From NCBI GenBank assembly GCA_023376005.1, contig CM042156.1, forward strand, positions 47,437,092 to 47,501,091: a stretch of 64,000 nt of DNA. The letters are read 5' to 3'. Source of the stretch: Doryteuthis pealeii. Lineage: Eukaryota; Mollusca; Cephalopoda; Myopsida; Loliginidae. Each line of letters starts with the position of its first letter. The first letter of the stretch is position 1. Positions 20,648 to 31,345 of this stretch are shown here, one piece after another. The notes beneath the pieces are model-generated. The model was not told the origin of the DNA. It made no database searches and saw only the letters and a list, made by a program, of their open reading frames with translations. The position numbers and the translations under genes are program-made.

Positions 20648-20833
20648 ATGCTGTTTTTGATCTTAGTACAAAGATGGACGGATAGTGAACAGCGATTTCA
20701 CGAAGCACCGCAAGAAGAAGAAGAAGAAGAAGAAGAAGAAGAAGGTCTGAAGACACTTTTAGATTTCAGAGAAATATTCCAGAGTACAACCAAGCAGAAA
20801 ATGCCAGACTCAAGGAGACGGTCTTTGAAGTGA
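20648..20833 (+). CDS. 61-codon open frame with poly-Glu, doubtful
   Basis: MLFLILVQRWTDSEQRFHEA, ten Glu codons, then LKTLLDFREIFQST and a TGA after RRRSLK. Copy B (37575-37835) has the same frame with 14 Glu, so the GAA number changes while the frame is kept, as any triplet repeat would do. No known domain. The upstream part is frameshifted between copies. Probably non-coding. Confidence 0.15.
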   Translation: MLFLILVQRWTDSEQRFHEAPQEEEEEEEEEEGLKTLLDFREIFQSTTKQKMPDSRRRSLK

Positions 20834-20861
20834 GGAGAGAAAAGTCTTATAATAATTCGGC

Positions 20862-21060
20862 TGAGGCATGAGCAATTTATCTGTACGAATCGCTGGGTGG
20901 ATGACGCAATCTACGTCAAAAGCTTTGCAACACTTGATGTTCAGCAATTCTTTTTCGGTTGCTTCATTCTGTGCGACCTTCTTTGGGTAAAATTGGCCTG
21001 TCAGGAATTTGTCTCTGCTGTGCTTTCTGTTACGTTTTTCTGGTATGCATTTACCTAACT
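20862..21060 (-). CDS. Non-repetitive minus-strand open frame, doubtful
   Basis: Reads GKCIPEKRNRKHSRDKFL, then FYPKKVAQNEATEKELLNI and KCCKAFDVDCVIHPAIR. It has protein-like composition but enters a SINE at its 5' end and has no recognisable family. The copy B counterpart lacks two bases (TG near 37973) and is frameshifted. It may be a piece of a decayed transposon or gene. Confidence 0.2.
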
Positions 21061-21061
21061 C

Positions 21062-21330
21062 ATCCACACGTAGAGACATGACCACAAGGCCAATTTTTAA
21101 GCGGGGTTAACAGTCTGAATTCAGAGTATTGCTCTTCTTCTCCTGGGCCTGGTTGCTATACCAACGTTAAAGATCTGCAATGCTATTAGCCATAGCTGGA
21201 GGGAAGATGGTTTAATTCATACTTTTCCTATAGGTATTTAGCCACTATTTGAAAAAGCAAAACAAAACCTCGTTCAGGATTGAATTAAAGGGTTATTCTC
21301 CTAAGACGATAACCATTATACCCGAGCGCG
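21062..21330 (-). mobile_element. SINE family A with tRNA-like head
   Basis: Reversed, it starts near 21330 with GCGCTCGGGTATAATGGTTA (A box), shows a B-box region (decayed here, AATTCAAATCC in copy B at 38271) and the full body down to GGCCTTGTGGTCATGTC. Copy B counterpart 38062-38325 is better preserved. The head resembles Asp/Glu-type tRNAs. Confidence 0.75.
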
Positions 21331-21919
21331 CATATTTTTTTGTATCGTTTTTTTTTTTCTGACTCACTAAAGTTTTATTTCTACATTCCAGTTGCTTCTT
21401 TCTCCTTTCTTCTTTTCATTTTACATACCACAGTAAAACGCATTCGGGCAACAATAACAATCATAAACTTCTCACCCCACTGAGGCGCAAACTTAGGGGC
21501 GGCAGGGATGAGTAGTTCAACAAAATTTCAATGGAACATCAAACGATCAGCAACAGAAGAACATCCTATTTAGTGTGCAGGTTGCAGGGTCTCTGTAATA
21601 GTTAGCGATGAGTTCACACCAGTAAAAATGGAATAGTCAGACACGTGATCACAAAAAAATACCACTCATTTAATTATCAATATTGCAAACCCCACTGAAC
21701 CGTTCTCAAAACCAGGAAGATGTGAAATGGTATTCTCGAGTCGATGAATACAAGATCTATTGTTTGACAAATCGCGGCCTAACAGCACTGAAAGAAGGTG
21801 GTTACTTGTCGCTCTGCCGATGCCCAACTGACTGACCCTTTTCAAAAATCCGCAACTCTCGTGTGTAGCCATTTCTCGTACCTTCCACGAGAGCTCTCGT
21901 GAATTGACTCTTTATTCTC
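21331..21919. other. Unique interval, no gene seen
   Basis: Poly(T) runs and unique sequence, nearly identical at 38326-38915. The 68-codon minus-strand frame (21666-21872) has no domain. Confidence 0.5.
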
Positions 21920-22234
21920 GGCCAAACTCGAACTCACTATAGCCATTGTATAGTAAGTATTTACCCAACCCGTTCGCCGCGGATAGGATGTGACACAAAG
22001 TTGCTAGTATGAGGTATCCAGCGAGGATCGAACTCACTATATCCTTTATATAGTAGGTTTTTACCCAATCCGTTTGCCACGGGTAAGATGTGACACAAGG
22101 TCGTAAGTATGGGGCATCCAGTGAGGATCGAACTTATTATAGCCGTTGTATAATAGGCATTTACCCAACCCGTTCGCCACGAGTAGGATGTGACACAAGG
22201 TCGTTAGAGTGGGCCATCCAGCGACAATCTATCT

Positions 22235-22726
22235 CCCTGGAAGCAAAATCCCACAAGAAATCAGCTATACGGCCACCTGCCCCCTGTCACACAAACCATT
22301 CGAGTAAGACGAACAAGACATGCCAGACACTGCTGGAGAAGTAAGGATGAACTCATAAGCGACGTCCTGGAAACCAGCACATAGACATGCTAGAACGAGT
22401 CGCCCAGCAAAGACCTACATAGACCAGCTCTGTGCTGATACTGCATGCGGTGCGGAGGATAGCGGTGGTTGGTGATATGTCGCGGGAAGGAATATATTTA
22501 GTAGAAGTAGCAGAGTGATGGGACCATTGTAACAGAGTGGTACAATCGAGCAGGTAAGTAATAGTATTGGTGCGACGTCGTACTCATAGGCATTGTACCT
22601 GTACATTGCTCTGTATTTATGGCTGACACCAGCCAATCATATTACTGTGAGGGGAGACCCAGGTGTATGCATATTCATTACATCAGAGATTGTCATGGAT
22701 ATCCGCGCTGCTGGCGCGACATGATG
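22235..22726 (+). mobile_element. LINE 3' end fragment, interrupted
   Basis: Translation gives WKQNPTRNQLYGHLPPVTQT, IRVRRTRHARHCWRSKDELI, then RPAKTYIDQLCADTACGAED, with small deletions, and resumes at 22686 as EIVMDIRAA before a GATGAT end. It is the same LINE as 10325-10905, in the opposite orientation. The break at 22473-22685 is a separate insert. Confidence 0.75.
22473..22685. mobile_element. 213-bp insert in the LINE, possible solo LTR
   Basis: The insert begins TGATATGT and ends TACATCA, with TG...CA ends and short inverted TGAT/ATCA. It has the same length in copy B (39666-39878), so it predates the duplication. I see no matching target-site duplication, so the LTR reading is tentative. 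It contains TGTATTTATGG as a possible TATA element. Confidence 0.4.
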
Positions 22727-22960
22727 ATTATAGCTTTTGTATAGTAGGCATTTGCCCAACCCGTTCGCCATGGATAGAATGTGATACAAGATCGTTAGTA
22801 TGTGTCATCTAGCGACCTTACTATAGCCATTGTATACTAGGTATTTACTCAACCCGTTCGCCATGGATAGGATGTGAAACAACGTCGCAATTATAGGGTA
22901 TCCAGCGAGAATCGAACTCACTACAGTCGTTGTATAGTATTTGTAAAGTGTTTGCGAGTT

Positions 22961-23529
22961 TTTAGCGTACGCTTGTAGACATACCAGGTTTATTTGGGTG
23001 TATTTACGCTTGTAGACATATCAGTGTTGAGCGCAAATGGCACTTTGACCGGACAAATAACAAATTAATCTACGGGTTGGGCTGCTAATTATGTTTCATA
23101 TAAGAATTTTACATTTTGGGATCATAAGGAATTGATTTCTCGAAGGACAAAGATAATTCGTAGATGACATTGATATCGCTTCACAAAGATCTTTGTCGTT
23201 AAGCAACGAGAAGGTGAGATTTTTATTTTTTGGTAATAGAATATTCATCTGATATATTCATTATAATTATCTATGAATAATAAGTACCTATATAACACTG
23301 ATAGATATTTCATCTTGTTTGTAATTCTAGTTCATTTAGCAAAACAATAAAGATAAAGTTTATTGTAGGTTTGTTATTTCTAACATCATTACTATGTGAT
23401 TATTTTCAATGTTTTTCGCAGTTTTCTCGTGTATTTATCAACAAAAAACTAAAGGATCCATTATTATATATATATATATATTTGTTATTTTATGAAATTA
23501 CACATTAATGACATATAAAAAGATAAGGG
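22961..23529. other. AT-rich interval with short direct repeat, no gene seen
   Basis: TACGCTTGTAGACATA occurs at 22969 and again near 23007. A TA tract is at 23465-23481. The copy B counterpart 40150-40735 is nearly identical. Confidence 0.5.
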
Positions 23530-23790
23530 ATTTATGACACAAGGTTTTTAATGTGTGGACCACCCATGGAACGAGGTTCATGGGATCGTGGGTGCAAAAA
23601 ATGTGTAGATACCGTCGGCATTCCTCCTTAAGGGGTCGCCTCAGGCACTGGGTAATAAACCAAGCCCTGTCCCTTTAAATCAAGGGGTAGGTGTTGCCTG
23701 GGGGATAGCTCCTGGGATCAACGCTGTGAACATCACTTGACCGGTCCAGGGCCGAAGCCACTGGACACAGGGCACCGAAAGGCCAGGTAA
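23530..23790 (+). mobile_element. Short interspersed element, family E
   Basis: Contains CCGTCGGCATTCCTCCTTAA, CGCCTCAGGCACTGGGTAAT, CCCTTTAAATCAAGGGGTAG (an internal hairpin CCCTT/AAGGGG) and GGCCGAAGCCACTGGACA. Counterpart 40740-40990. A third member inserted at 39006-39292 shows the boundaries and a target-site duplication. No open frame; class unknown. Confidence 0.65.
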
Positions 23791-24042
23791 GTATAAAAAG
23801 AGATAAGGTTTTGGGATTTTTTTCATAACAATTATCTTCTACAGTGCTGCTTGAAATTTTGTGACCGCTCCCCCCAGACATGGTCATTTTTATTGTCAAA
23901 AGAATTAAAATGAGTCTATCAAATATGTTTCCAAACACGTATTTGTAAAGTAGACATTCCAAAAAATAAATACAAACAAAAAGAGCATGTATTCTAATTA
24001 TTTATTCAAAAAATGTTTTGTTTGAAAAAAATCAAAATGAGT

Positions 24043-24425
24043 CTCGTAAAGATCTAGTGTTGATTAACAAAAAAGAAAGAACTTGTCAACTGGTGGATTT
24101 TGCAATTCCAGCAGATCACAGGGTGAAGCTGAAGGAAAATGAAAAAAATGAACAAATACCTGGACCTTGCCAGAGAACTGAAAAAGTTATGAACTATGAA
24201 AGTCAAAGTTATACCAATTTTAGTTGGTGCATTTGGAACGGTTCCAAAAAGTTTGGAAAATGTTTGGAAAATCTGGACATCAGAGGGAGAATCGAGACCA
24301 TCCAGAATACTGCACTGCTACAATCTGCTAGAATACTCAGAAGAGTCCTGGAGACCTGTTGTTGTCACTCAGATTCCAGTGAAAGGCCATCAGCTGATGT
24401 GAAAAACTCAATAAGAGTCTTGTAA
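24043..24425 (+). mobile_element. LINE endonuclease-like C-terminal fragment, only in copy A
   Basis: Frames give LVLINKKERTCQLVDFAIP and ADHRVKLKENEKNEQ, then after a shift KYLDLARELKKL and MKVKVIPILVGAFGTV, then after another shift IQNTALLQSARILRRVLE. This order (IDVAIP-D-RV..KE.EK, then a PVV(V)GALG-like block, then ARILR.VL) is the C-terminal domain seen in many animal LINEs. Two frameshifts and a stop mark it as dead. Copy B lacks it (AGTCTCGTAAA continues directly near 41223). Confidence 0.7.
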
Positions 24426-24439
24426 AGTTGGTTGGTTGG

Positions 24440-24905
24440 CAGCTTTCCAGTCACTAAGGACGATGGCGTAGTGTCCAAAAATTATCTGCGCAAGCGGCTG
24501 AGCAGACCATCCTTTGAGTGACAATCTTTGGTGCACTGACTGCACACAAACAGTGATGCTTGCTGGGGCTGCTGTTTTCACTCCTTTCTTCTGGCTCTCT
24601 TTGCTGTGGAGGCCACTCTCCTCTCCTCTCCGCTTCACTCCTCTTCGTGCTTTGTTTATCATTGAAATACCAGGCTGCTCAATTTTCTGCTCACGTGTTT
24701 GTGTCATTGTGGCATATCCTCATGTCTCTCCCGCAGACATCTTTAAAGCGTGGGTGTGGTTTTAGCTACCGATCGGGAGCCTTTTACAAATTAGCCATAC
24801 AAAAGATCTTTCGTGATGCGACCATTTTTCATCCTCCTGACATAACCAAGCCAGCGAAGACGCCTCTCTCAGAGGACGGAAACATGTATTCATGTTGGGC
24901 GCAAT
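24440..24905 (-). mobile_element. LINE C-terminal fragment with decayed zinc finger
   Basis: Minus strand: RLRWLGYVRRMKNGRITKDL at 24830-24885, then RFKDVCGRDM near 24745, then CSQCTKDCHSKDGLLSRLRR near 24490-24545, in several frames. The layout equals that of 5960-6578. Copy B counterpart 41280-41740 is similarly broken. The plus-strand frames of 83 and 136 codons are shadows. Confidence 0.7.
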
Positions 24906-25159
24906 TCAGCACGTCTGATTGGGCACTTTATTATGCCATTAGATGCGCCGGGTGCGTCTTAAATTTATAAAGTAGATTTTCCATAGTAAATTAAAAAAAT
25001 ATGTATTTCATTTTTTTTAATGTAAAAATTGTTTGTTTTTTGTATTCATTTTTTGAAAGTCTACTTTGCAAATGAGTATTTGATGCACATCTAATAGGCT
25101 TATTCAAGCATCCCAAATAAATGCGCCAAAAGCAACATAAAACAGTCAGTCTAGTTTTT

Positions 25160-25187
25160 CTTGATAAAGGAAGGTTATCTTTCGAAA
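25160..25187 (+). ncRNA. Hammerhead-like hairpin, family 5
   Basis: CUUGAUAAA, stem GGAAG pairing CUUUC around GUUAU, then GAAA. The reversed member at 58414-58442 has GGAAG with CUUCC, a compensated pair. The core differs from CUGANGA, so this may be a diverged relative. Copy B member: 41977-42004. Confidence 0.3.
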
Positions 25188-25279
25188 TATTGAATGAAAT
25201 AAAATGAAACTTAATACTTAACATCCAACGGAGTTTTTCTCATTTATTATTTCACACCCATGCTTCACACAAAATCCAA

Positions 25280-25316
<37 letters not shown>

Positions 25317-25431
25317 TATAATATGAAGCAATTATACAATATAATTATATTCACACTGAAGAACTAGACTCACCATATATATATATTATATATATATATA
25401 TAATATATATATATTATATATATATATATAT
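25280..25431. repeat. TA microsatellites at the end of copy A
   Basis: TA tracts 25281-25324 and 25374-25431 with a unique 50-base spacer that includes ATTCACACTGAAGAACTAGACTC split by spacing. The same spacer is in copy B (42200-42218), where CA repeats are also present. Confidence 0.9.
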
Positions 25432-25448
25432 AAGTCGTTCTGGTGGCC

Positions 25449-25449
25449 N
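25449..25449. other. Single N at the duplication junction
   Basis: The only ambiguous base. It sits exactly where copy A ends; 37 bases later copy B begins. This is a typical mark of two sequences joined by an assembler or of an unresolved base. Confidence 0.95.
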
Positions 25450-25509
25450 CACATACCCATTCGCGACTTCACAAGAATCCCATTAAACGAAAAATAATTT
25501 AGAAAATAA

Positions 25510-26165
25510 ACTTTTACATCATCATCATCCTTTGTCGCGCATGCAGCACGGATATCCATGACAACTTTCGCCAACCTTCCCTATCATTCATGCACCTGGG
25601 AGTCCTCTGCGGAAAGCAAGCTAGCATCTTCACATAAACTGTGTAATGTAGGTCGGTCCTTCTTGGGTTGGGCGCCCCACACCTTGCAATGTACCATGTG
25701 TTTGGTTTTGGGTGGGGCCTTTTTCTTTTTCCACAGCGAGAGAACGTCGTTTAGAGTTCATCCTTGCTTCTCCAGCAGTCTTGTCCTGCATTGCCTGTCC
25801 GTCTCCACTCAAGGATAGTTGTGAGAATGGGGGGCAGGTGGACCGTACAGCTTGTTTTCCTTGGCTGGGAGTGCTGTTCCAACGGACTTATTTCAAGACT
25901 GCACGCAGCAATTCTTGGCAGCTCCCACAAGCTATTTCTCAAAGACCTTTTGTAGGTTCTAGTGGTGCAGCCATGTTATAGCAGCACCGACACAAACCAC
26001 AGCCGGCAAGGAACTGTACTCGCTTCAGCTTGTCAGGGAGATCGGACCTCCATAATGATATAAAACTATTTGTGCCCCGACCAGTGCCTTTGCTATCCGT
26101 GTATAACATCGCTCTCTGTGGAGGGAGATATTACCAAGCTTAACACTTATACCCGGTCATAATTA
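25510..26165 (-). mobile_element. LINE 3' end, copy B counterpart, heavily frameshifted
   Basis: Same LINE as 10325-10905 (e.g. DIRAACAT at the end, RTGNAGQDCWRSKDEL for the middle) but with a frameshift every few tens of bases. The pattern fits sequencing error better than natural decay, because copy A is open over the same span. Confidence 0.75.
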
Positions 26166-28199
26166 GCGGAAATTGAGAAACAATCTACCCCAATGAATTA
26201 ATTATAAGGCGTTCATTCCGAATGCCATTAAGGCTCCCCGAGTTTGCTTGAGAAGGGTTCCCGAGTAGAAAAAAAAAAGCCATTGGAAGAAGAAACCGAA
26301 AAGGACACATTCAACCGAAACGTGTATATTGCCTATAAAGATGAGGGACACATAACCCGCAAAATCGAATAACACAAAGAGGTTTGCAGTTGTTTTGTTT
26401 TTACAGCATATATCAACTCTTATCGTGTCATCTTGATACGAGATCAAGTCCTTTTGATATACAAAGGAACTCCCGATGCTTACGTATCTGTTGTTGTGGT
26501 TTGTTTTAAATGGTTAACTAATAAGGGTATTGAACATAGTCAGTACTATTTTTAACCATAAACTTTCCAAAGGGTATTTAGCTTCGAAAGTGAAAATGTA
26601 ATAGCCTCGATTAGTCCCAACACCGACAAGGCTTGAGTTCAACTCACTACTACCATATCGCAGTAGTCTTATATTTAACCAGTAGCGCCACAGGCAATTC
26701 CACCCCGTTATATGATTTATAAAAAAATGTGAATATGCCGTTTGCGCGGTATCTTTGGACGTGAATACGTGTGCACCTACATACATACATATGGATATTT
26801 ATGTATGCGTGTGTGTATGTGCGTGCATGCATTTACCGTGTGTGTGTGTTGTGTGTGTGTGTGTGCTGGTGTGTTTTACAGAAAAGTTGTGATATTCTTT
26901 ATTCTTCAATGATTACTGTTCTTTAAGTGTTTTCTTTGAAAAAAAAAAAACATCTCTGTGTTGCTGTTGGGGTTTATTTTTTATTTTTTATCTTTTCCCC
27001 TTAAACTACTTCCAACCGTCGCCTCGATTTTGTCCAAGATGTTTCACAATTTCCACACACCAAAAAATTCTCCTTGCAAGGATCTTTTTTTTCTTTTTTG
27101 TTTTTGTTCTCCCGCTTTCGTTTCTTACCTTTTATGACCTTTTCTCAGCGTCCCAGGCTGAATTTCTACATCCTGGCGCATGCAGATTTACCCACGAAAT
27201 ATTAATTTCTAATTTTACCGAATTTTGAATCTGTGTTCTTTAAAAATAAAATTATGGTATATGTGTTGGATTAGGTGGCTGATTGCTTGCGTTGGTTGCG
27301 TTTTTATTTTGTTTTTAAAAAAGGGAGAGAATTTTTGTTTTTGAATTTAAAATATTCTTTTTTTTCTTACAAAAAATAATCACATAATTGAATAAAACCG
27401 TGACACAACGCTTTTTCGGAAAAATTCATAGTTTAAATTTAAAAATATTCTCCTTTTTCACTTTTTAAAGAATCCGTAGAAGGAAAAACCCAATCATATC
27501 ATAAGACGGTCACATATTGTCCTATCAATATGCCTCTGAATAAAGATTCTTTTTTTTTGCAAAAATCCGAAAAATTGCCAATATCGGCCAAGTGTAAAGT
27601 TTAAAAAATAAATTAAGTTAAACAACATCTGTGTTTTCTTTATAATAATTTATCCATATCACTCTTGTAGGCTAGTCTATGCCAAAATCATAATTGCCTT
27701 TTCAAGCATAACGGTTAATACCCTTGGGAAGGTATGAATGCAACAATCCCTTCCCCGGCTATGGGTCAATAGAAGGCAGACTGGGTTGGTTAGCAAAGTG
27801 GAGAAAACCTTGAAACTCAAACTATTAAGAAACTGACCTGTTTTTTTCATCTTCCTGCTCGTGCTGAGGTTGTGGTATATTATATATATATATATTAATT
27901 ATATATAAAGGGAATAGTTTTTGTGGGTGTAAATAGTTTTTGTTTGTTTGGTTTTTATTTAAAAAACAGGTAGAAATAAATTTTCTTTAACTCCAATGTT
28001 TGTAGTAAATAAACTGGTAGAAATATTTATTACTTGGCAAGTCACATCTATTTGTCCCTCAGGAAAATGGTATATACGTAATCAATATTCTTGGGCACTT
28101 CGTACGTAGTTTTCGCTGGTGTAAAGGGAGTTCGGTCCTACAATTTTCCCCAGTCAATATTGTGGTCTTTGTGCCATATTGTATGTGTCTCTTACCTGA

Positions 28200-28400
28200 A
28201 GCTTAGCAATGGAGACAATCCCGTCGGTTGTTGTAATGTTTTGGGAAAGGACACGGGCGACCCGAGTTTCAAATCCTGGGGCGAAGCCGTTTTGCATTTC
28301 CCATCGCACTAATACCTTTGGAAGGTATATATCTAGATTCTTCCCTCCAGCTATGAGTAATAGTAGGCAGACTGGCTTTTTAACATTTAACCTTGGTACA
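28200..28400 (+). mobile_element. SINE family A, copy B counterpart
   Basis: CGACCCGAGTTTCAAATCC and GCGAAGCCGTTTTGCATTTC match 12900-12960 with inserted bases. Body and end as in copy A. Confidence 0.7.
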
Positions 28401-28744
28401 AAGAAACCATCCATACATACAAAATGATTTAGTTTTACACGGAACTTTAAAGCAAAGAGTGACTGGCACAACCATCTTAAAGAATGTTCCAGTGACCAGT
28501 AGTTGTTGCTCTCTCTCGAGAACGAAGTTCATTTTGGATTACTTTAACGAGCAAAACTTTTATGTACAGACATTAAATGACTGTGTTAATCGATGTCAGA
28601 AAGGCAATAGATTGTTCGGATAAATTGATTTGATGATTAAAATAGTTAGATTCTTCATTGAGAAAAAAAGTTTATTCTAAGATTGGAAATATTTCCAAAC
28701 AACCTAATATGAATGAAGTGAGGGAAAATCATGGCAGTGAATGC

Positions 28745-29235
28745 AACAATAAGTTTTCTCATATCTATCTATGTATCCTCTTTTAATTATAATCTATCTA
28801 TCTATCATCTATTCTGATATCTAAATTCGAGCTATCTATCAATCTATGTCCAATATGTCATATCTATTTATCTATAAGTTTATCAAAAATAAATAAATGA
28901 ATAAGATAAATTAGATGGATATGAGCAAAACATAGAAATTAGATAATAAGATAGTCAGAGATAAGAATAAAACAATATATATATTATAATATCTATATAT
29001 ATATATATATATATATATAAAGAAAATAACTACCTAATGAGTCAGATAACCTACTAAAAAGTTTCGCTTAGTGCTCTTCAGGGTAATAATCCGATTATCT
29101 CTCTCCTCCTCTCTTTCTCTCTCCTACTTACTCTTCTCTCTCTCTCTCTCTTCTCTCTATATATATAATATATATATATATAATTATATATAATATATAT
29201 AATATAATAGATATATAGTGAGATATGTTAATATA
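28745..29235. repeat. TATC-like, TA and CT-rich block specific to copy B
   Basis: (ATCT)n-like sequence 28760-28870, TA tract 28976-29020, a hammerhead family 1 arm (29030-29080) and CT/TA repeats 29096-29220. None of this is present at the matching place in copy A (after 13400), so it is an insertion in B, a loss in A, or wrong sequence. Confidence 0.6.
29020..29080 (-). ncRNA. Hammerhead-like core, family 1, single arm
   Basis: Minus strand: CUGAAGA, stem GC with GC over ACUAA, GAAAC, then UUUUUAGUAGG. Compared with 7585-7605 the loop differs (ACUAA for AUUAA) and the stem is kept. No second arm. Confidence 0.35.
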
Positions 29236-29430
29236 TTATGAATGAATTGAGGGCAAAACCATGAACATGTGAGAGCGCAAAATTTAAATCTGTATCTGAA
29301 AATAACCAAAGATTTGAAATTCTCTTTCCTGATGTTTTAAAAAAATCTCCAATTCTTAGATAGTGAACCAATACCTGAAATACTCTTACTTATGTGTTAC
29401 TTTCTATTTTTTGGATCCGCGTCTAAGAGC

Positions 29431-29449
29431 ACTATATATATATATATAT

Positions 29450-29480
<31 letters not shown>

Positions 29481-31303
29481 CATATATATTTAATTATAGC
29501 AGTTATCTGGTGGTACTGTTAAGCTTTCTGCTGGAATGGCCCACCTACCCTCTATACCAAAGGCAGTAATTGGAGAGTGCTCCAATATAAAATAGAGCTT
29601 ATTTATAATATAAAAGATAAAAATATATAAAGGTCTTTTTTTTACCATATCTATTCATTAGGTTGACAAAGGACATAACAACCCATTATTGGGTTTTTCA
29701 TGCGATGCATTCAATCAAGTGAAGATGTTTCAAATATATATATATATATAATATATATAATTATATATATATGATCAACCCCTCCGCACAATGTCAATTT
29801 TCTTAACGACCCTTAACAGGTGTTTGAATGCCAGGGAAGTTTTCTTCTTCTAGACTAATTACGAGCCATGGTTAAACGAGTCCACTTTTGGGCTGCAGAG
29901 AAAATCCTGGGGGAAATAAGTTCCAGGAGTTACCTTACCCAGAAAACGTCATGGGATGTGCAGTTTTTGTGGTTGGTGTATGAATCAGTGGAACCACTAG
30001 ATTTTATTAATAATTTTTGTTTTCTTTTCACCATCATTAGCCTAAAGTTTCTTGTTGTTAATCACTAATAAGAGGGATTCATGATTTTAATGCTATTTGT
30101 TTTGGTTTTTTTTTTTCCAATATTTCCTCTCCTTTTTTATTTCTTCTTTTCGGTTTTGGCTAATTGATTTCTGCCCAACAATATAAATCTTATAAAATTC
30201 TTTATCTTTTGATTCTATAAGGCTTCTCGTTGAAAAAACATAGGTAATAAATATCTTAGAATTATTTTGTCTCTTTCAATTTTAATTAATTAGTTATTTG
30301 TGGGTGAATGAAATTACCCAGTAGCTAAAATAAATTGGTAATGAATGAATATAGAAAAATAAATGACCTTCTTGGTGGTAGCTAGAACTGGGCTTTTGGT
30401 CCCGGATGCATGTTCTAAATGGCCAGATACGTTGCCATCGTTCGACAATAAATATCCAATTTCCCATAACATCCCGTGTGTCTCTACTTTCTCCACACAC
30501 ACACACACACACACAACACAACACACACACAACACACATATATATTAACTATATATATATATGTGTGTGGTGTGTGTGTTATATATAATAATAATAATAT
30601 AAATATAATATATTTTATTATATATATATTATATATATATACTAGCAAAATTAGCCACCCCTCCGGTGCAAGTAATTTTTAATTTTAATGTTAATAAAAA
30701 TATGTAAGATTGAAATCACAATGTATTGAAACTAATTAAAATTCAAGATAAAACATTGAACAGAGGGGCGTAAATCGGAAAAAGAAAATGAGAACAACTT
30801 GGAAACAAATACTCCTCATCCACTCCGCTACGTCTTTTAATATGTGAAATTTTCGCTTAATTAACTATTAGTTAAATTTTATAGGCTATAAAGAATAAAA
30901 TTACTAGTTATTTCTTTATATTAAAATTCTTTTAAAGATTTATCCACCGAATTTTTTGCTTCATATCATTAGAATAAAACAAACAATTAAGAAACAACTA
31001 ATACCTAAGCGCCATATTTAATTAAATCAAATTTAATATCAATATGCAAATTAGCTTTCCGCTGTTTACACTGTAACCGCTATTTTTTGTATGCATTATT
31101 AAATCAATCCGTTATAGATAGTATTTAGCATAAAGTCCAAAGTATTAATTAGATAAACAGTTTTATCATAAGCTTTGAGGTATTAAATAAAAAATAAAAT
31201 CATGTAGAATGTGAGTAATAACTAAGGGAATTGCTGACTGCAGTAGTGATATTAGTTTCGGCTTCAGACAGGAAAAACACACAATCATCCGATCTATAAT
31301 AAG

Positions 31304-31336
<33 letters not shown>

Positions 31337-31345
31337 ATATATATA
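29431..31345. other. Copy B counterpart of 14020-15785
   Basis: Contains TA tracts (29431-29490, 29733-29772, 31305-31345), reversed SINE A fragment (29775-29890), hammerhead family 3 remnant (30405-30433) and CA/TG repeats (30495-30575). No gene seen; indel-rich throughout. Confidence 0.5.

Larger units (their letters stand above)
21920..22960 (-). repeat. Array of SINE family C units, interrupted by a LINE fragment
   Basis: CGAACTCACTATA-type phrases recur near 21929, 22031 and 22130 and again near 22813 and 22917, about 100 bases apart. Each unit reversed gives a B box (GAGTTCGATCCTCGCTGG), the phrase CTTGTGTCACATCCTATCC and GGCGAACGGGTTGGGTAAAT. Copy B has fewer units (38918-39400, 39915-40150) and an extra insertion. 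It may be a SINE that became a tandem satellite. Confidence 0.75.
10287..25448. repeat. Segmental duplication, copy A
   Basis: About 15.2 kb repeated in the same orientation at 25487-42277. Order of all contents (LINE end, SINEs, microsatellites, GAA tract, SINE-C array, LINE tails) is the same in both. Copy A ends in the phrase TCTGGTGGCC right before the N at 25449; copy B ends in the same phrase at 42277. Confidence 0.9.

Noticed and set aside
22473..22685. Intron in the LINE frame
   Set aside because: Ends are TG...CA, not GT...AG, and LINEs lack introns; treated as an insertion.
24560..24970. 136-codon plus-strand open frame
   Set aside because: It is the antisense shadow of a decayed LINE C-terminal region read on the minus strand.
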